Shown: one piece after another, positions 16,774 to 24,945 of the stretch
How the letters are laid out: each line of letters starts with the position of its first letter
Numbering within the stretch: the first letter of the stretch is position 1
The notes under the pieces: model-generated
Database searches by the model: none
What the model was told of the DNA's origin: nothing
What the model saw: the letters and a program-made list of their open reading frames with translations, nothing else
Origin: Clostridia bacterium
GTDB lineage: Bacteria; Bacillota; Clostridia; Oscillospirales; Acutalibacteraceae
Direction: 5' to 3'
DNA: 64,000 nucleotides
Assembly: GCA_017560255.1 (NCBI GenBank)
Contig: JAFYOI010000058.1
Span: 1 to 64,000, forward strand
Program-made: the position numbers and the translations under genes

Positions 16774-17859
16774 TTATTTGATAACCGGTTTCTTGCTTGA
16801 ACCCTTTTTCTTGTTGTTAGTTGTCTTTTCGGGTGCAAACTTATCAAATACGCATCTTACGTAAACAAGCGCAGAAATTGCAGAAATGATAATTGCAAGC
16901 GCATACTGGATGCAGGAGAATGCAATCTCTCCGTTCCAAGCGATTACAGAAACAATAGCAACGAGTACGAGCAATACGGAAACCACTGCAGCGATGCCGC
17001 TTACAGAACAAGTTTCGTTCTTCGTTCCGTTCTTAACGTTCTCAAGCACGATTGCCGCAAAGACTGCACAAGCCGCAGCAGCAACAGCAGCAACACCGGA
17101 AACGTCAATGTTTGCAAACGTATTACAAATGAGAGCAGCGCCAATTGAAGCCGCGATAGCCACAGCAGCAGAAATCACTACGGAAACAGCACTTGCAAGA
17201 GCGCCGAGAGAATAGAATCTGATAAGACAGAATACGAACACAACGATGAGGAGAATTACACAAGCGTAAATCTGTGTACCATTAAGACCCGAAATTGCCT
17301 CAACTTCATTGATTTCAACAATAACAAGATTGTTGTTTTTGAAGTCCTTCGAAGCGAAAACTTCTTCGAAGATTTTTCTGAGATCTTCATCGCTCTTTTC
17401 GTCACACTTTGAAACGGTTGCTACAGCCTTACCACTCTTGAAATCACTTGCAGATGCCACAGTTGTAGTTGTTGTAGGCTTTGTTGTGGTTGTGGTAGTT
17501 GCAGCGGCAGTAGTCGAAGCGTTTGTATCAGTTGTACCCGCAGTAGTTGTTGTAGTAGCCGCAGTAGTGGTTGTGGTTGTTGTAGGCTTTGTTGTGGTAG
17601 TTGCCTTTGTTGTAGTAGTTGTTGTAACGATTTTATCCTTTTCGTTAAGTACAACCGCACCCTCTATCTTTTCTTCCAATGCAGTCTGCAAAGTGTTGCT
17701 TTTGAGCGTGCCGGTAAAGGTAATTGTGATGTCTCTTACTTTGTTTGCCTCACGTGACGGAATATTAAGATCAACCGCCAACGACAAAACTATACCCAAT
17801 ATAAGAAGAATGCAGAATATAACGGTTACAATCGTGGTTTTCTTTTTGCAATTATTCAT
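16774..17859 (-). CDS. secF: Divergent SecF-like membrane protein with polythreonine insert
   Basis: A 361-residue protein laid out like SecF: one helix (about residues 8-30), an outer domain to ~190, then five helices (~196-335) and a basic tail. It is translated from an ATG that overlaps the secD-like stop (TAATG) with GGAGG upstream. SecDF uses the proton gradient to pull proteins through SecYEG. Two things are odd. Residues 78-138 are nearly pure Thr with some Ala and Lys, a low-complexity insert in the first outer loop. The usual DTVVVFDR motif in the fourth helix is absent; that region reads AAAACAVFAAIVLENV with no Asp. The SecF call therefore rests on pairing and topology rather than strong motifs. 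Confidence 0.65.
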   Translation of the reverse strand: MNNCKKKTTIVTVIFCILLILGIVLSLAVDLNIPSREANKVRDITITFTGTLKSNTLQTALEEKIEGAVVLNEKDKIVTTTTTTKATTTTKPTTTTTTTAATTTTTAGTTDTNASTTAAATTTTTTKPTTTTTVASASDFKSGKAVATVSKCDEKSDEDLRKIFEEVFASKDFKNNNLVIVEINEVEAISGLNGTQIYACVILLIVVFVFCLIRFYSLGALASAVSVVISAAVAIAASIGAALICNTFANIDVSGVAAVAAAACAVFAAIVLENVKNGTKNETCSVSGIAAVVSVLLVLVAIVSVIAWNGEIAFSCIQYALAIIISAISALVYVRCVFDKFAPEKTTNNKKKGSSKKPVIK

Positions 17860-19214
17860 TATTCGTTACCTCCTTCGGATACAGTAAAATACTTGCTGCC
17901 TCTTACAGAGATAAGCATAAGTCTATAAATGATAATGCCGAAAATAACGTTACCGAGAACACCGAACATCAAAATCTTCGCAAACTCTGCGACAGCGATA
18001 TTTCCGCTGAGGTTGAGGAAGAACGTAAACGGAGTGAAAATTTTTGCAGCAAAACTCGGGCTGAATCCGAACATACCATAAAGTACAAATCCGATAATAA
18101 GAACGAAAAGGTTAAGGATAATAACGTTCTTTATAGTGATACTGTTTCCTTCAATAAATGCAGTTCTTACACCCGTACCTGCATCGATTTTGGTTTTTAC
18201 AACATTGATTGTGTAAATCATTGTGTAAACAAGCAATGCCACGGTAACGGCAAAAGCAAGGATATTTGCAGGTGTTACCATAAACGAATCAAGCAAGGGG
18301 AAGATACCCGTTGCAGAAGCAACGAAGAAAGAAATATATCCAAGCACACAAGCGGCAGCCGCAACACCGACAATTTTAAACTTAACAATAAGTGCAACGG
18401 CAATAAGTACAAAGAATACGCCAAGAGCAATAAGAGTGAACAACTGAGCATTGCCCTGAAGTGCGGGCTCATCATAGAAGTATGTTGAAGCCGACATTGA
18501 AATGGGGCTCTTATCCATCATAAGAGTGTTCACAATTGCTTCGGACAATTCTTTTGTCTCAGCAGACTGAAGTGTAAGGACACCGTCGCTGATAACGTCA
18601 CTTACCTTTACGTTTGTTTCACAGTTGCCGTCGATCCAGATTGAGATTGTGGAGTTTACGTATCTCATTGTAGCCTGTTCAAACAACTTTGTGCCTTCAG
18701 CGTTAAATTGGTATGAAACATAAGTTGTACCGCCCGCTGAAAACAACTCCGCTTTCTTGAGGTGGCTTGCATCTACAATAATTGTACTGCTTGAGGTTGT
18801 TCCCGCCTTGATTGAGAATTCACCCTTGCCTCCGAGTCTGACAGCAACGTTACTAGGACTTCTCAAGGAGTCAATACCGTCCCAACCGTAAGATACGGTA
18901 ATTGTCTTTTCCGTATAGTCGATATAAAATTCCGCATCAGATATATTGTAGTTGAGATAAAGTCTGGCTTTCATAACCTCAGCAGCCTTATCCAATTCCT
19001 TAGCGGTTACAGCCTCTGCCTTCTCTGTGGGGAAGAATGTAATTCCAACAGAGCCGTCAAGAGTTTGTCCGCCGCTAACGCCACGAATACCGGCAATATG
19101 AGTCGTGACAATATCCGCATACTGTGTGCGGAATCCGTACAATGAAAAATAGGATAACACCAAGATAACAACCAAAAGTACAGGCATTACCCACTTTCCT
19201 TTAACTTTCGTCAT
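17859..19214 (-). CDS. secD: Divergent SecD-like membrane protein
   Basis: The ATG at 19214 (451 residues) is preceded by GGAGGTC; an upstream in-frame start at 19262 lacks one. One helix at residues 11-29 is followed by a ~250-residue outer domain and then five or six helices. SecD features seen are KARLxxx near residue 80, GGKGEFSI (like the SecD GxxxEF segment) and the late domain-to-membrane order. The usual DLRGG motif is replaced by VSGGQTLDG, and the fourth-helix aspartate (MAVDANVLI in E. coli) is absent: the matching stretch reads FAVTVALLVYTMIYTINVV. It is either a very divergent SecD or a paralog with another role. It heads a two-gene operon with secF. Confidence 0.68.
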   Translation of the reverse strand: MTKVKGKWVMPVLLVVILVLSYFSLYGFRTQYADIVTTHIAGIRGVSGGQTLDGSVGITFFPTEKAEAVTAKELDKAAEVMKARLYLNYNISDAEFYIDYTEKTITVSYGWDGIDSLRSPSNVAVRLGGKGEFSIKAGTTSSSTIIVDASHLKKAELFSAGGTTYVSYQFNAEGTKLFEQATMRYVNSTISIWIDGNCETNVKVSDVISDGVLTLQSAETKELSEAIVNTLMMDKSPISMSASTYFYDEPALQGNAQLFTLIALGVFFVLIAVALIVKFKIVGVAAAACVLGYISFFVASATGIFPLLDSFMVTPANILAFAVTVALLVYTMIYTINVVKTKIDAGTGVRTAFIEGNSITIKNVIILNLFVLIIGFVLYGMFGFSPSFAAKIFTPFTFFLNLSGNIAVAEFAKILMFGVLGNVIFGIIIYRLMLISVRGSKYFTVSEGGNE

Positions 19215-19274
19215 AGATTTGACCTCCGATTCTGTAATATTGGAAATCAATACAATCTCCAATCAATAGATATA

Positions 19275-19303
19275 ATTATATAAATTTACTGACTAAAAGT
19301 CAA
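19275..19303 (-). promoter_or_regulatory. Promoter of the secD-secF pair
   Basis: On the minus strand TTGACT (19303-19298) and TATAAT (19280-19275) are 17 bases apart, about 60 bases before the secD ATG at 19214. The region is directly behind the tcdA stop at 19309. Confidence 0.75.
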
Positions 19304-19308
19304 CAATT

Positions 19309-20016
19309 TTATTTATTTTTAATGATATCTTTAACCACGTTTTCCGTTATTATCAGCCCTGCTACCGACGGGACGAACGAAATGCTTGATATAACAGGCT
19401 TTGACGAATATTCATCAAGTTCTTTTTTATATTGATTCGGCGTTTCCTGAGAGTATACGACTTTCAATTCGGTTATGCCCAATTTTCTGAGTCTGCCACG
19501 CATTGAACGGCAAAGCGGGCAAACCTGAGTTTTGTAAATATCAGTCACCTCAAACATACGTGGATTCATTTTATTACCCGTACCCATACTGCAAATAATC
19601 GGCACGTTATTGGTTTTGCATCGACAGATAAGGTCAAGTTTTGATTCAACACTGTCTATGGCATCAACAACGTAGTCGAAATTGGTGTTAAAAATCCTTT
19701 CAGCATTATCGGCGCAATAAAACTCATCAAACACCGTCACTTCACAATCAGGGTTTATGTCCAGCACCCTTTCCTTTGCTACCTGAGTTTTCTTTTTGCC
19801 AACTGTTGAATGCAAAGCGATGAGTTGACGGTTAATATTACTGAAAGAAACTGTATCGTGGTCAACGAGTGTCAATTTACCTACGCCACAACGTGCCAAA
19901 GCCTCCACAACGTATGAACCAACACCACCCAATCCGAACACAGCAACGTGGGAACGTTTGATTTTGTCAAGATTTTCTTCACCTATGAGCAATTCAGTCC
20001 TTGAAAATTTTTCCAA
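19309..20016 (-). CDS. tcdA: tRNA threonylcarbamoyladenosine dehydratase (TcdA/CsdL, ThiF family)
   Basis: An E1-like enzyme that uses ATP to cyclise t6A37 of tRNA to ct6A. Landmarks are FSRTELLIGEENL at the N-terminus, the nucleotide loop VFGLGGVGSYVVEALARCG (about residues 25-43), DHDTVSFSNINRQ and the Cys pair CPLCRSMR. I choose the TTG at 20016 because GGAG is about nine bases upstream and it gives the standard N-terminus; the TTG at 20031 overlaps that SD. The gene stands alone between the secDF promoter and a terminator for the next gene. Confidence 0.9.
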   Translation of the reverse strand: MEKFSRTELLIGEENLDKIKRSHVAVFGLGGVGSYVVEALARCGVGKLTLVDHDTVSFSNINRQLIALHSTVGKKKTQVAKERVLDINPDCEVTVFDEFYCADNAERIFNTNFDYVVDAIDSVESKLDLICRCKTNNVPIICSMGTGNKMNPRMFEVTDIYKTQVCPLCRSMRGRLRKLGITELKVVYSQETPNQYKKELDEYSSKPVISSISFVPSVAGLIITENVVKDIIKNK

Positions 20017-20042
20017 TAAACTCAACTCCAATTATAGAAATA

Positions 20043-20070
20043 AGGGGCTATCCCACACGAGAAAGCCCCT
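20043..20070 (-). terminator. Terminator after the COG2426 gene
   Basis: Stem AGGGGCT/AGCCCCT with an ~13-base loop lies directly behind the stop at 20077, followed by T-rich DNA on the minus strand. Confidence 0.75.
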
Positions 20071-20076
20071 TTGTTT

Positions 20077-20709
20077 TTAAAATGCAAAGCCTAAAACTCC
20101 GTACATAAGAAGCGACATAATAAGTCCCGCACAGAATACACCGGCAGTAATAATCGGCAAAGACTTCTTCAGCGGCATATTGAGAAGCGATGCCACAAGC
20201 GCACCCGTCCAACCGCCCGTACCGGGAAGCGGAATTGCAACAAAAAGGAAAAGACTGATTACTTCACCTTTTTTGAAACCTTCACTCTTACTTTCTGCCC
20301 TTGCTTCAAGTTTCTGAACAATCTTTCCAAAAAATTTCTTATCTCTGAAGAATGCAAAAATCTTCTTGATAAACAAAAGCACAAACGGAATCGGAATCAT
20401 ATTCCCAACAAAGCAGATAATGAAAGCGGGAATAAGTTTCATTCCAACAATTCGTGCCGCAATTATTCCTCCGCGAAGTTCCAAAATTGGAAAAATCGAC
20501 ACGATAAAGGGTATAAGCCACTGCGGAATTCCTTTGCTTTCAAGCCATCTTGTAACCCTTGCAGCAAGGGAATCATCCTCTTCGACCGTAGTGGTTGTTG
20601 CATCGCCCGTTGTTGTAACAGCGGCAGTTTCACCAGCAAACGCAGTGACAACCGACAGACAGGAAAGAGCAAGCACAATAACCAAAATCACCATAAGTAA
20701 TTTTTTCAT
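20077..20709 (-). CDS. Small multidrug-export-like membrane protein (COG2426/Sm_multidrug_ex)
   Basis: A 210-residue protein with an N-terminal signal, a short Thr-rich segment (residues 32-42) and four or five helices. Family landmarks are SIFPILELRGGIIAA and IPLPGTGGWTGALVASLL. The family name comes from old annotation; transport of drugs has not been shown to my knowledge and the fold resembles DedA-like proteins. The signal peptide plus Thr-rich stretch ahead of the membrane part is unusual and fits this organism's habit. AGGGAATG precedes the ATG. The downstream terminator and the upstream Nudix stop 21 bases away suggest it may be cotranscribed with the Nudix gene. Confidence 0.85.
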   Translation of the reverse strand: MKKLLMVILVIVLALSCLSVVTAFAGETAAVTTTGDATTTTVEEDDSLAARVTRWLESKGIPQWLIPFIVSIFPILELRGGIIAARIVGMKLIPAFIICFVGNMIPIPFVLLFIKKIFAFFRDKKFFGKIVQKLEARAESKSEGFKKGEVISLFLFVAIPLPGTGGWTGALVASLLNMPLKKSLPIITAGVFCAGLIMSLLMYGVLGFAF

Positions 20710-20730
20710 AAATCATTCCCTCTCAATTTT

Positions 20731-21462
20731 TTAAATAATATGTCTACTTCTAAGATACTTTTCAGCGCGCCTTAATATGATTCTGTCGTTCTCGAATTTG
20801 AGAATATTCAGAGCGTTGTCAAATCTGAGCCAGTTATAATCCTCTATTTCTTCGGGCTGAATAACTGTTCTTGTATCGGACGTACTCGCAAGGAACATAA
20901 CAACTGTTTTCTCAATTTTACCCTGGATTTTATATTCCATACAACTTGAGAACCCCTTGAGAATATCAATGTTTATACCCGTTTCTTCAAAAACTTCGCG
21001 AACCGCGGTTTGTTTGTCATTCTCTCCGAGTTCAACGTGTCCTTTCGGGAAACTCCAGTGAAGACTCTTTTTATTCTTGATAACCAAGAAACGAACCTCT
21101 CCCCTGTTATTGCTGAAGACTACCGCACCGCAAGAACGCTCATAAATGCAATCAATAACGGTATCTTCCGGAAGATTCAAAAAAGAAAGCGCCGTTCTTA
21201 CATCGTGAATAATAAACTTCCTGTGACAAGGCGCTACAACGAGCCTTTCCGTTGAATCCGGCATATGTATCACGGCAATAACCCTGCCGTCAAAACTTTT
21301 AATTGGACGATAGACGCCCATAATGTAAACTGTGTATTGCTTGAGTTCATTGTTAAAAAAAGACTCTGCCAAACCGCAATTAAGTTCATACTTAATGCCG
21401 GTATCTTTACACACAGTACCCAGTGGAATGTCCACTTTAACCTTTACTGTTTTACCAAGCAT
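20731..21462 (-). CDS. Nudix hydrolase with N-terminal pyrophosphatase-like domain
   Basis: A 243-residue two-domain protein. Residues 110-240 hold a complete Nudix box, from GHVELGEN through AVREVFEETGI (GX5EX7REUXEEXGU, near 143-165), with FPKGH before it, as in the diadenosine-polyphosphate and MutT-like hydrolases. Residues 1-90 read like the small inorganic-pyrophosphatase-like proteins of Clostridia (GKTVKVKVDIPLGT, then IMGVYRPIKSFDGRVIAVIH). The charged YPINYG region of those is poorly kept, so it may be a structural domain. The start has AGGGATG ten bases upstream. It lies 19 bases after a 45-codon small membrane gene. Substrate is unknown. Confidence 0.8.
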   Translation of the reverse strand: MLGKTVKVKVDIPLGTVCKDTGIKYELNCGLAESFFNNELKQYTVYIMGVYRPIKSFDGRVIAVIHMPDSTERLVVAPCHRKFIIHDVRTALSFLNLPEDTVIDCIYERSCGAVVFSNNRGEVRFLVIKNKKSLHWSFPKGHVELGENDKQTAVREVFEETGINIDILKGFSSCMEYKIQGKIEKTVVMFLASTSDTRTVIQPEEIEDYNWLRFDNALNILKFENDRIILRRAEKYLRSRHII

Positions 21463-21481
21463 TTTTAATTTTCATCCCTAA

Positions 21482-21619
21482 CTAATTATTCCCCGAAGCC
21501 GCAACCGATAAATCAGATGCGTAAATCTTCAGACTTGCACTCGTGATATTATACGATAATAAAAACCAATTTACAATAGCAATTAAAAATATTTGTATAA
21601 AATTCTCTAAATTGCTCAT
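21482..21619 (-). CDS. Small single-helix membrane protein (45 residues)
   Basis: A 45-codon frame ahead of the Nudix gene. Residues 7-22 (FIQIFLIAIVNWFLLS) form one probable membrane helix; the tail is polar and ends SVAASGNN, with GC-rich third positions (GTT GCG GCT TCG GGG) that look like coding DNA rather than the AT-rich spacer. The ribosome site is weak (AAAGTGA six bases ahead of the ATG). I do not know a family. It could be a chance frame, but codon choice and position just ahead of a co-directional gene favour a real gene. Confidence 0.45.
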   Translation of the reverse strand: MSNLENFIQIFLIAIVNWFLLSYNITSASLKIYASDLSVAASGNN

Positions 21620-21644
21620 ATTTTTTCACTTTCTTGCATCATAC

Positions 21645-21673
21645 TTGAACTATTTGATAACTTATTGTAGAAT
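21645..21673 (+). promoter_or_regulatory. Promoter of the nitroreductase gene
   Basis: TTGAAC (21645-21650) and TAGAAT (21668-21673) are 17 bases apart, 25 bases before the start codon. Confidence 0.7.
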
Positions 21674-21697
21674 GTAAAAAACAAGGAGGGGTATTTT

Positions 21698-22210
21698 ATG
21701 AACGAAGTAATTAAAAATATATTATCGAGAAGAAGCGTCAGAAATTTTACGTCAAAAAAAGTTTCGGACGAAATAATCGAAACGTTACTCCAGGCGGCAA
21801 CTTATGCCCCGAGCGCGAAGAACGGTCAGCCTTGGTTTTTCAGTGTTGTTCAAAACAAGGAAATCCTCAATAAAATTGACGACGTCGTTGAATGTTTAAG
21901 GGGCGGAAGCATTTTTTACGGCGCACAAACGGTAATTTTCGTTGCCGTACAGGACGACACCAGGTGGGGTTTGTGCGACTGCGCCGCCGCAACGCAAAAC
22001 ATCCTCCTCGCCGCTCATTCTCTCGGCCTTGGCACTTGCTGGATAGGTTGTTGCAGGGATGAATTGCAGGGAGAAAATGCCGAAGAATACAAAAAACTTA
22101 TGGGCATCCCCGATGGTTACACCCTCTCACACGCAATAGCAATTGGATACTCTGATGAAACGTCATCTATCCCGTCAAGAAAAGACGATGTATTTTCTTT
22201 CATTGTTTAA
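21698..22210 (+). CDS. Nitroreductase family protein (FMN-dependent)
   Basis: A 170-residue single-domain nitroreductase. The FMN-binding N-terminus (RRSVRNFTSKKVS, residues 11-23), AATYAPSAKNGQPWFFSVV (34-52) and the C-terminal GLGTCWIG segment are typical. The family reduces nitro compounds, quinones or flavins with NAD(P)H; the substrate is unknown. AAGGAGGGG lies seven bases before the ATG, and promoter and terminator flank it closely, so it is a single-gene unit, divergent from the Nudix gene. Confidence 0.92.
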   Translation: MNEVIKNILSRRSVRNFTSKKVSDEIIETLLQAATYAPSAKNGQPWFFSVVQNKEILNKIDDVVECLRGGSIFYGAQTVIFVAVQDDTRWGLCDCAAATQNILLAAHSLGLGTCWIGCCRDELQGENAEEYKKLMGIPDGYTLSHAIAIGYSDETSSIPSRKDDVFSFIV

Positions 22211-22215
22211 AAACA

Positions 22216-22243
22216 AAACCACTTCGTTTCAGCGAAGTGGTTT
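22216..22243. terminator. Terminator of the nitroreductase gene, likely bidirectional
   Basis: An 11-bp perfect stem AAACCACTTCG/CGAAGTGGTTT with a six-base loop, followed by T-rich DNA on both strands. It lies between convergent genes. Confidence 0.88.
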
Positions 22244-22263
22244 CTTTATTATAAAGATTCAAT

Positions 22264-22632
22264 TTAATTGGTGGGTAGAGTAAAAGTTTCTGTGCTCCAG
22301 ATTATTTCGGGAGCGCTCATTCTTCTGCCGATTTCAATTATCAATTCGTTATCTTTAACCTCAACGGAATATAAGCCCTCTTTAAATGGACAATGACCAT
22401 CATCACCACCGGTAACCTGACCAAGCAAAATCTTTCCGCTGCTATCCTTGTAATAGATTTCCGCACCACTACCCAAAAGGAACGTCCACTCTCTGATTAT
22501 TACTTTCGCCTGACGCGATTGTAACGGAATTACAATATCATTAAGATACTCCCTGCCGGAGCCAAGCCCACAACCCACAAAACAGAGCACCGAAAGTGCT
22601 AAGCAAAGACATAATGCGGTCAACCTTTTCAT
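22264..22632 (-). CDS. Small putative lipoprotein
   Basis: A 122-residue protein with a lipoprotein signal (hydrophobic residues 5-18, CFVGC lipobox, Cys21) and a short beta-rich domain. It has a Trp-containing strand and a GDDGHCPF segment. I do not recognise it. AAAGGGGAAA precedes the ATG, a good promoter lies about 100 bases upstream and the nitroreductase terminator lies behind it. Confidence 0.75.
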   Translation of the reverse strand: MKRLTALCLCLALSVLCFVGCGLGSGREYLNDIVIPLQSRQAKVIIREWTFLLGSGAEIYYKDSSGKILLGQVTGGDDGHCPFKEGLYSVEVKDNELIIEIGRRMSAPEIIWSTETFTLPTN

Positions 22633-22729
22633 ATTATTTCCCCTTTTATGTTATTACTTTGCCTCAACGTGATAGCAACCGTCCTTGATTTTTCGTGTTT
22701 TTACTCTCACGCGCCTTTCTTGCACTTTC

Positions 22730-22758
22730 ATATTACATCCGCTTTACCCGTTTGTCAA
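22730..22758 (-). promoter_or_regulatory. Promoter of the small lipoprotein gene
   Basis: On the minus strand TTGACA (22758-22753) and TAATAT (22735-22730) are 17 bases apart. The ~90-base leader that follows has no supportable gene. Confidence 0.7.
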
Positions 22759-22810
22759 TAAAATATATATTGGAACTTCGTATTATAAAAATAAATTTAT
22801 ACAACAAAAA

Positions 22811-22844
22811 AACAACCCCACCTCGTGATGAAGTGGGGTTGTTT
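22811..22844 (-). terminator. Terminator of RNase P RNA
   Basis: Stem AACAACCCCAC/GTGGGGTTGTT followed by a run of T on the minus strand, directly behind the rnpB 3' end. Confidence 0.9.
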
Positions 22845-22852
22845 TATAAAAA

Positions 22853-23182
22853 TGCGACTAAGTCTGTAAGCCGAGTTCTGTCTTGGACAACTATCTATCT
22901 GGTCGCAGCGTTACCGCTACGCTCAAGCCACAATTCGAAGAACGCCGGGCAAGCGTATCTCTTCGGTCTGTGTTGCTCCGGATAGGGTTTACAGGGCCAC
23001 GCAGTCCCCTGCGTGCCGGTGAGCTCTTACCTCGCCTTTCCACCCTTACCGACAAAGTCGGCGGTATATCTCTGTTGCACTTTCCCTAAGGTCACCCTCG
23101 GCGGCCGTTAGCCGTTATCCCGCCCTGCGGAGCTCGGACTTTCCTCACACCATTGGTGCGCAGTTGCCCGACTTACTCACAT
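22853..23182 (-). ncRNA. rnpB: RNase P RNA (bacterial type A)
   Basis: The catalytic RNA that trims tRNA 5' ends. On the minus strand the conserved blocks appear in order: GAGGAAAGTCCGAGCTCC, GGGAAAGTGCAACAGAGA, GGTAAGGGTGGAAAGGCG, GGTAAGAGCTCACCGG, GTAAACCCTATCCGGAGCAA and finally GACAGAACTCGGCTTACAG. The P1 arms (AAGTC near 23170 and GACTT near 22862) close the molecule. Ends are approximate by a few bases. A strong terminator follows. Confidence 0.96.
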
Positions 23183-23195
23183 TTATAAACTTTTG

Positions 23196-24851
23196 TTAAT
23201 TATCAAAAACAGCGCCTTTTGCACCGGAAGAAACGTGCTGAACGTAACGCTTGAGATAGCCGTGGAGTTCCTGCTTCGGAGGCATCCAGTTCTTCTTGCG
23301 CTCTGCAAGTTCCTCATCGCTAACGCGAACTTCAATCTTTCTGTTAGGAATATCAATTGAGATAATATCGCCGTCTTTTACAAGAGCGATGTTTCCGCCC
23401 TCAGCAGCCTCGGGAGATACGTGACCGATGGATGCGCCTCTTGTAGCACCTGAGAAACGACCGTCGGTGAGCAACGCCACGCTCTTATCGAGTCCCATAC
23501 CCGCAATTGCAGAGGTCGGAGCAAGCATTTCTCTCATACCGGGGCCCCCCTTGGGACCTTCGTATCTGATAACAACCACGTCGCCGCTTACAATCTTGCC
23601 CGTATTGATAGCCTTAATACACTCTTCCTCACTATCGAATACTTTTGCAGGGCCTTCGTGCTGCATCATTTCGGGGAGCACTGCACCCTTCTTGACAACA
23701 CAACCGTCCATTGCAAGATTGCCCCAAAGCACAGCGATACCGCCATCCTTACTATGCGGATTATCAAGGGTTCTGATAACCTTACCGTCGGCATCCTTTG
23801 CCTTGGCAATTCTCTCTGCGACAGTACCTTCAACAGTGATTATATCGGTGTTGATTACGTTTGCTCTGTTGAGTTCTTTAAGTACAGCCTGAATACCGCC
23901 GCAATCGTTCAAATCTTCGATGAACGTTGTTCCTGCGGGATTGAGTTTACAAAGTTGCGGAGTCTGTCTGCCGATTTCGTCAAGAAGTTTAAGGTCTATG
24001 TCACAACCCGCCTCATGAGCGATAGCAGTCAGGTGAAGAATTGTATTTGTTGAACAGCCGATTGCCATATCGCAACGCATCGCGTTCTCGAACGCTCTGT
24101 GTGTGAGGATATCGAGCGGTTTAATATCATGTTCGAGCAAGTACATAATTCTCTCGCCCGTTTCCTTTGCCAAGCGCTTACGAGCGGCACGGACAGCGGG
24201 AATTGTTCCGCTGCCGGAAAGAGACATACCGATTGCTTCGGTCAAGCAGTTCATTGAGTTTGCGGTATACATACCCGAGCAAGAGCCGCAAGTCGGACAA
24301 GCGGTTTCTTCCAAAGTTGCAAGTTGCTCGGCAGTAATCTTACCACTTGTGTAACTACCCACTCTTTCAAACATCTCGGAAAGTCCCATCTTGACATCGC
24401 CGTCACGACCTGAAGTCATCGGACCGCCGCTTACGAAGATACTCGGAATATTGAGTCGGCAAGCCGCAAGGAGCATACCGGGAACAATCTTGTCACAGTT
24501 GGGAATAAAAACAATCGCATCGAGCGGATGAGCGGTAAGCATAATTTCAATTGAGTCTGCAATAAGTTCTCTTGAACACAAGGAGTATTTCATACCCTTA
24601 TGGTTCATTGCGATGCCGTCACAAACACCGATAGTGTTGAATTCAAACGGAACACCGCCCGCATTTCTGATACCCGCTTTAACAGCGTCAGCAATCACGT
24701 CAAGATGCTGATGACCCGGAATATAGTCGCTCTTTGAGTTTACAACGGCTACAAACGGACGATTCATCTCGGACTTTGTGATACCGAGAGCGTTGAGCAA
24801 CGACCTGTGCGGCGCTCTTGACGGACCTGATTTAATCAAATCACTTCTCAT
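23196..24851 (-). CDS. ilvD: Dihydroxy-acid dehydratase
   Basis: The 551-residue enzyme makes 2-oxoisovalerate and 2-oxo-3-methylvalerate for branched-chain amino acids. It is full length and carries the iron-sulfur Cys motifs [10 protein letters not shown] (about residue 117) and [23 protein letters not shown] (about 185-207), plus the C-terminal [20 protein letters not shown] segment. A perfect promoter is visible upstream. No other ilv or leu genes are next to it, although the T-box-controlled ilvA lies about 9 kb away. No T-box or leader peptide was seen in its short 5' region. Confidence 0.97.
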   Translation of the reverse strand: MRSDLIKSGPSRAPHRSLLNALGITKSEMNRPFVAVVNSKSDYIPGHQHLDVIADAVKAGIRNAGGVPFEFNTIGVCDGIAMNHKGMKYSLCSRELIADSIEIMLTAHPLDAIVFIPNCDKIVPGMLLAACRLNIPSIFVSGGPMTSGRDGDVKMGLSEMFERVGSYTSGKITAEQLATLEETACPTCGSCSGMYTANSMNCLTEAIGMSLSGSGTIPAVRAARKRLAKETGERIMYLLEHDIKPLDILTHRAFENAMRCDMAIGCSTNTILHLTAIAHEAGCDIDLKLLDEIGRQTPQLCKLNPAGTTFIEDLNDCGGIQAVLKELNRANVINTDIITVEGTVAERIAKAKDADGKVIRTLDNPHSKDGGIAVLWGNLAMDGCVVKKGAVLPEMMQHEGPAKVFDSEEECIKAINTGKIVSGDVVVIRYEGPKGGPGMREMLAPTSAIAGMGLDKSVALLTDGRFSGATRGASIGHVSPEAAEGGNIALVKDGDIISIDIPNRKIEVRVSDEELAERKKNWMPPKQELHGYLKRYVQHVSSGAKGAVFDN

Positions 24852-24915
24852 ATTTTAACACCTCTTGTATATTTGGACGGAAACCGCCCTTATTTTTATT
24901 TTGTGTGATTTACAA

Positions 24916-24944
24916 ATTATAGCGAATTTTGACTGTTTTGTCAA
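24916..24944 (-). promoter_or_regulatory. Sigma-A promoter of ilvD
   Basis: On the minus strand TTGACA (24944-24939) and TATAAT (24921-24916), exactly 17 bases apart. The -35 adjoins the stop of the preceding permease gene. The ~55-base leader holds a short GGGCGG/CCGTCC inverted repeat that seems too small for a terminator. Confidence 0.85.
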
Positions 24945-24945
24945 C

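Noticed and set aside
17309..17887. A long Val-rich plus-strand frame opposite secF
   Set aside because: The Val runs are the mirror of the threonine codons of the SecF insert; codons and start do not fit a gene.
22654..22731. A 25-codon basic mini-protein frame (MKVQERRVRVK...) in the leader of the small lipoprotein
   Set aside because: Its ATG overlaps the promoter -10 (TAATAT), so the transcript would start inside it, and it lacks a ribosome site.
24852..24915. A leader peptide or attenuator ahead of ilvD
   Set aside because: Only a short CGG-AAA-CCG inverted repeat was seen, with no T-run, no T-box and no codon run for branched-chain amino acids.
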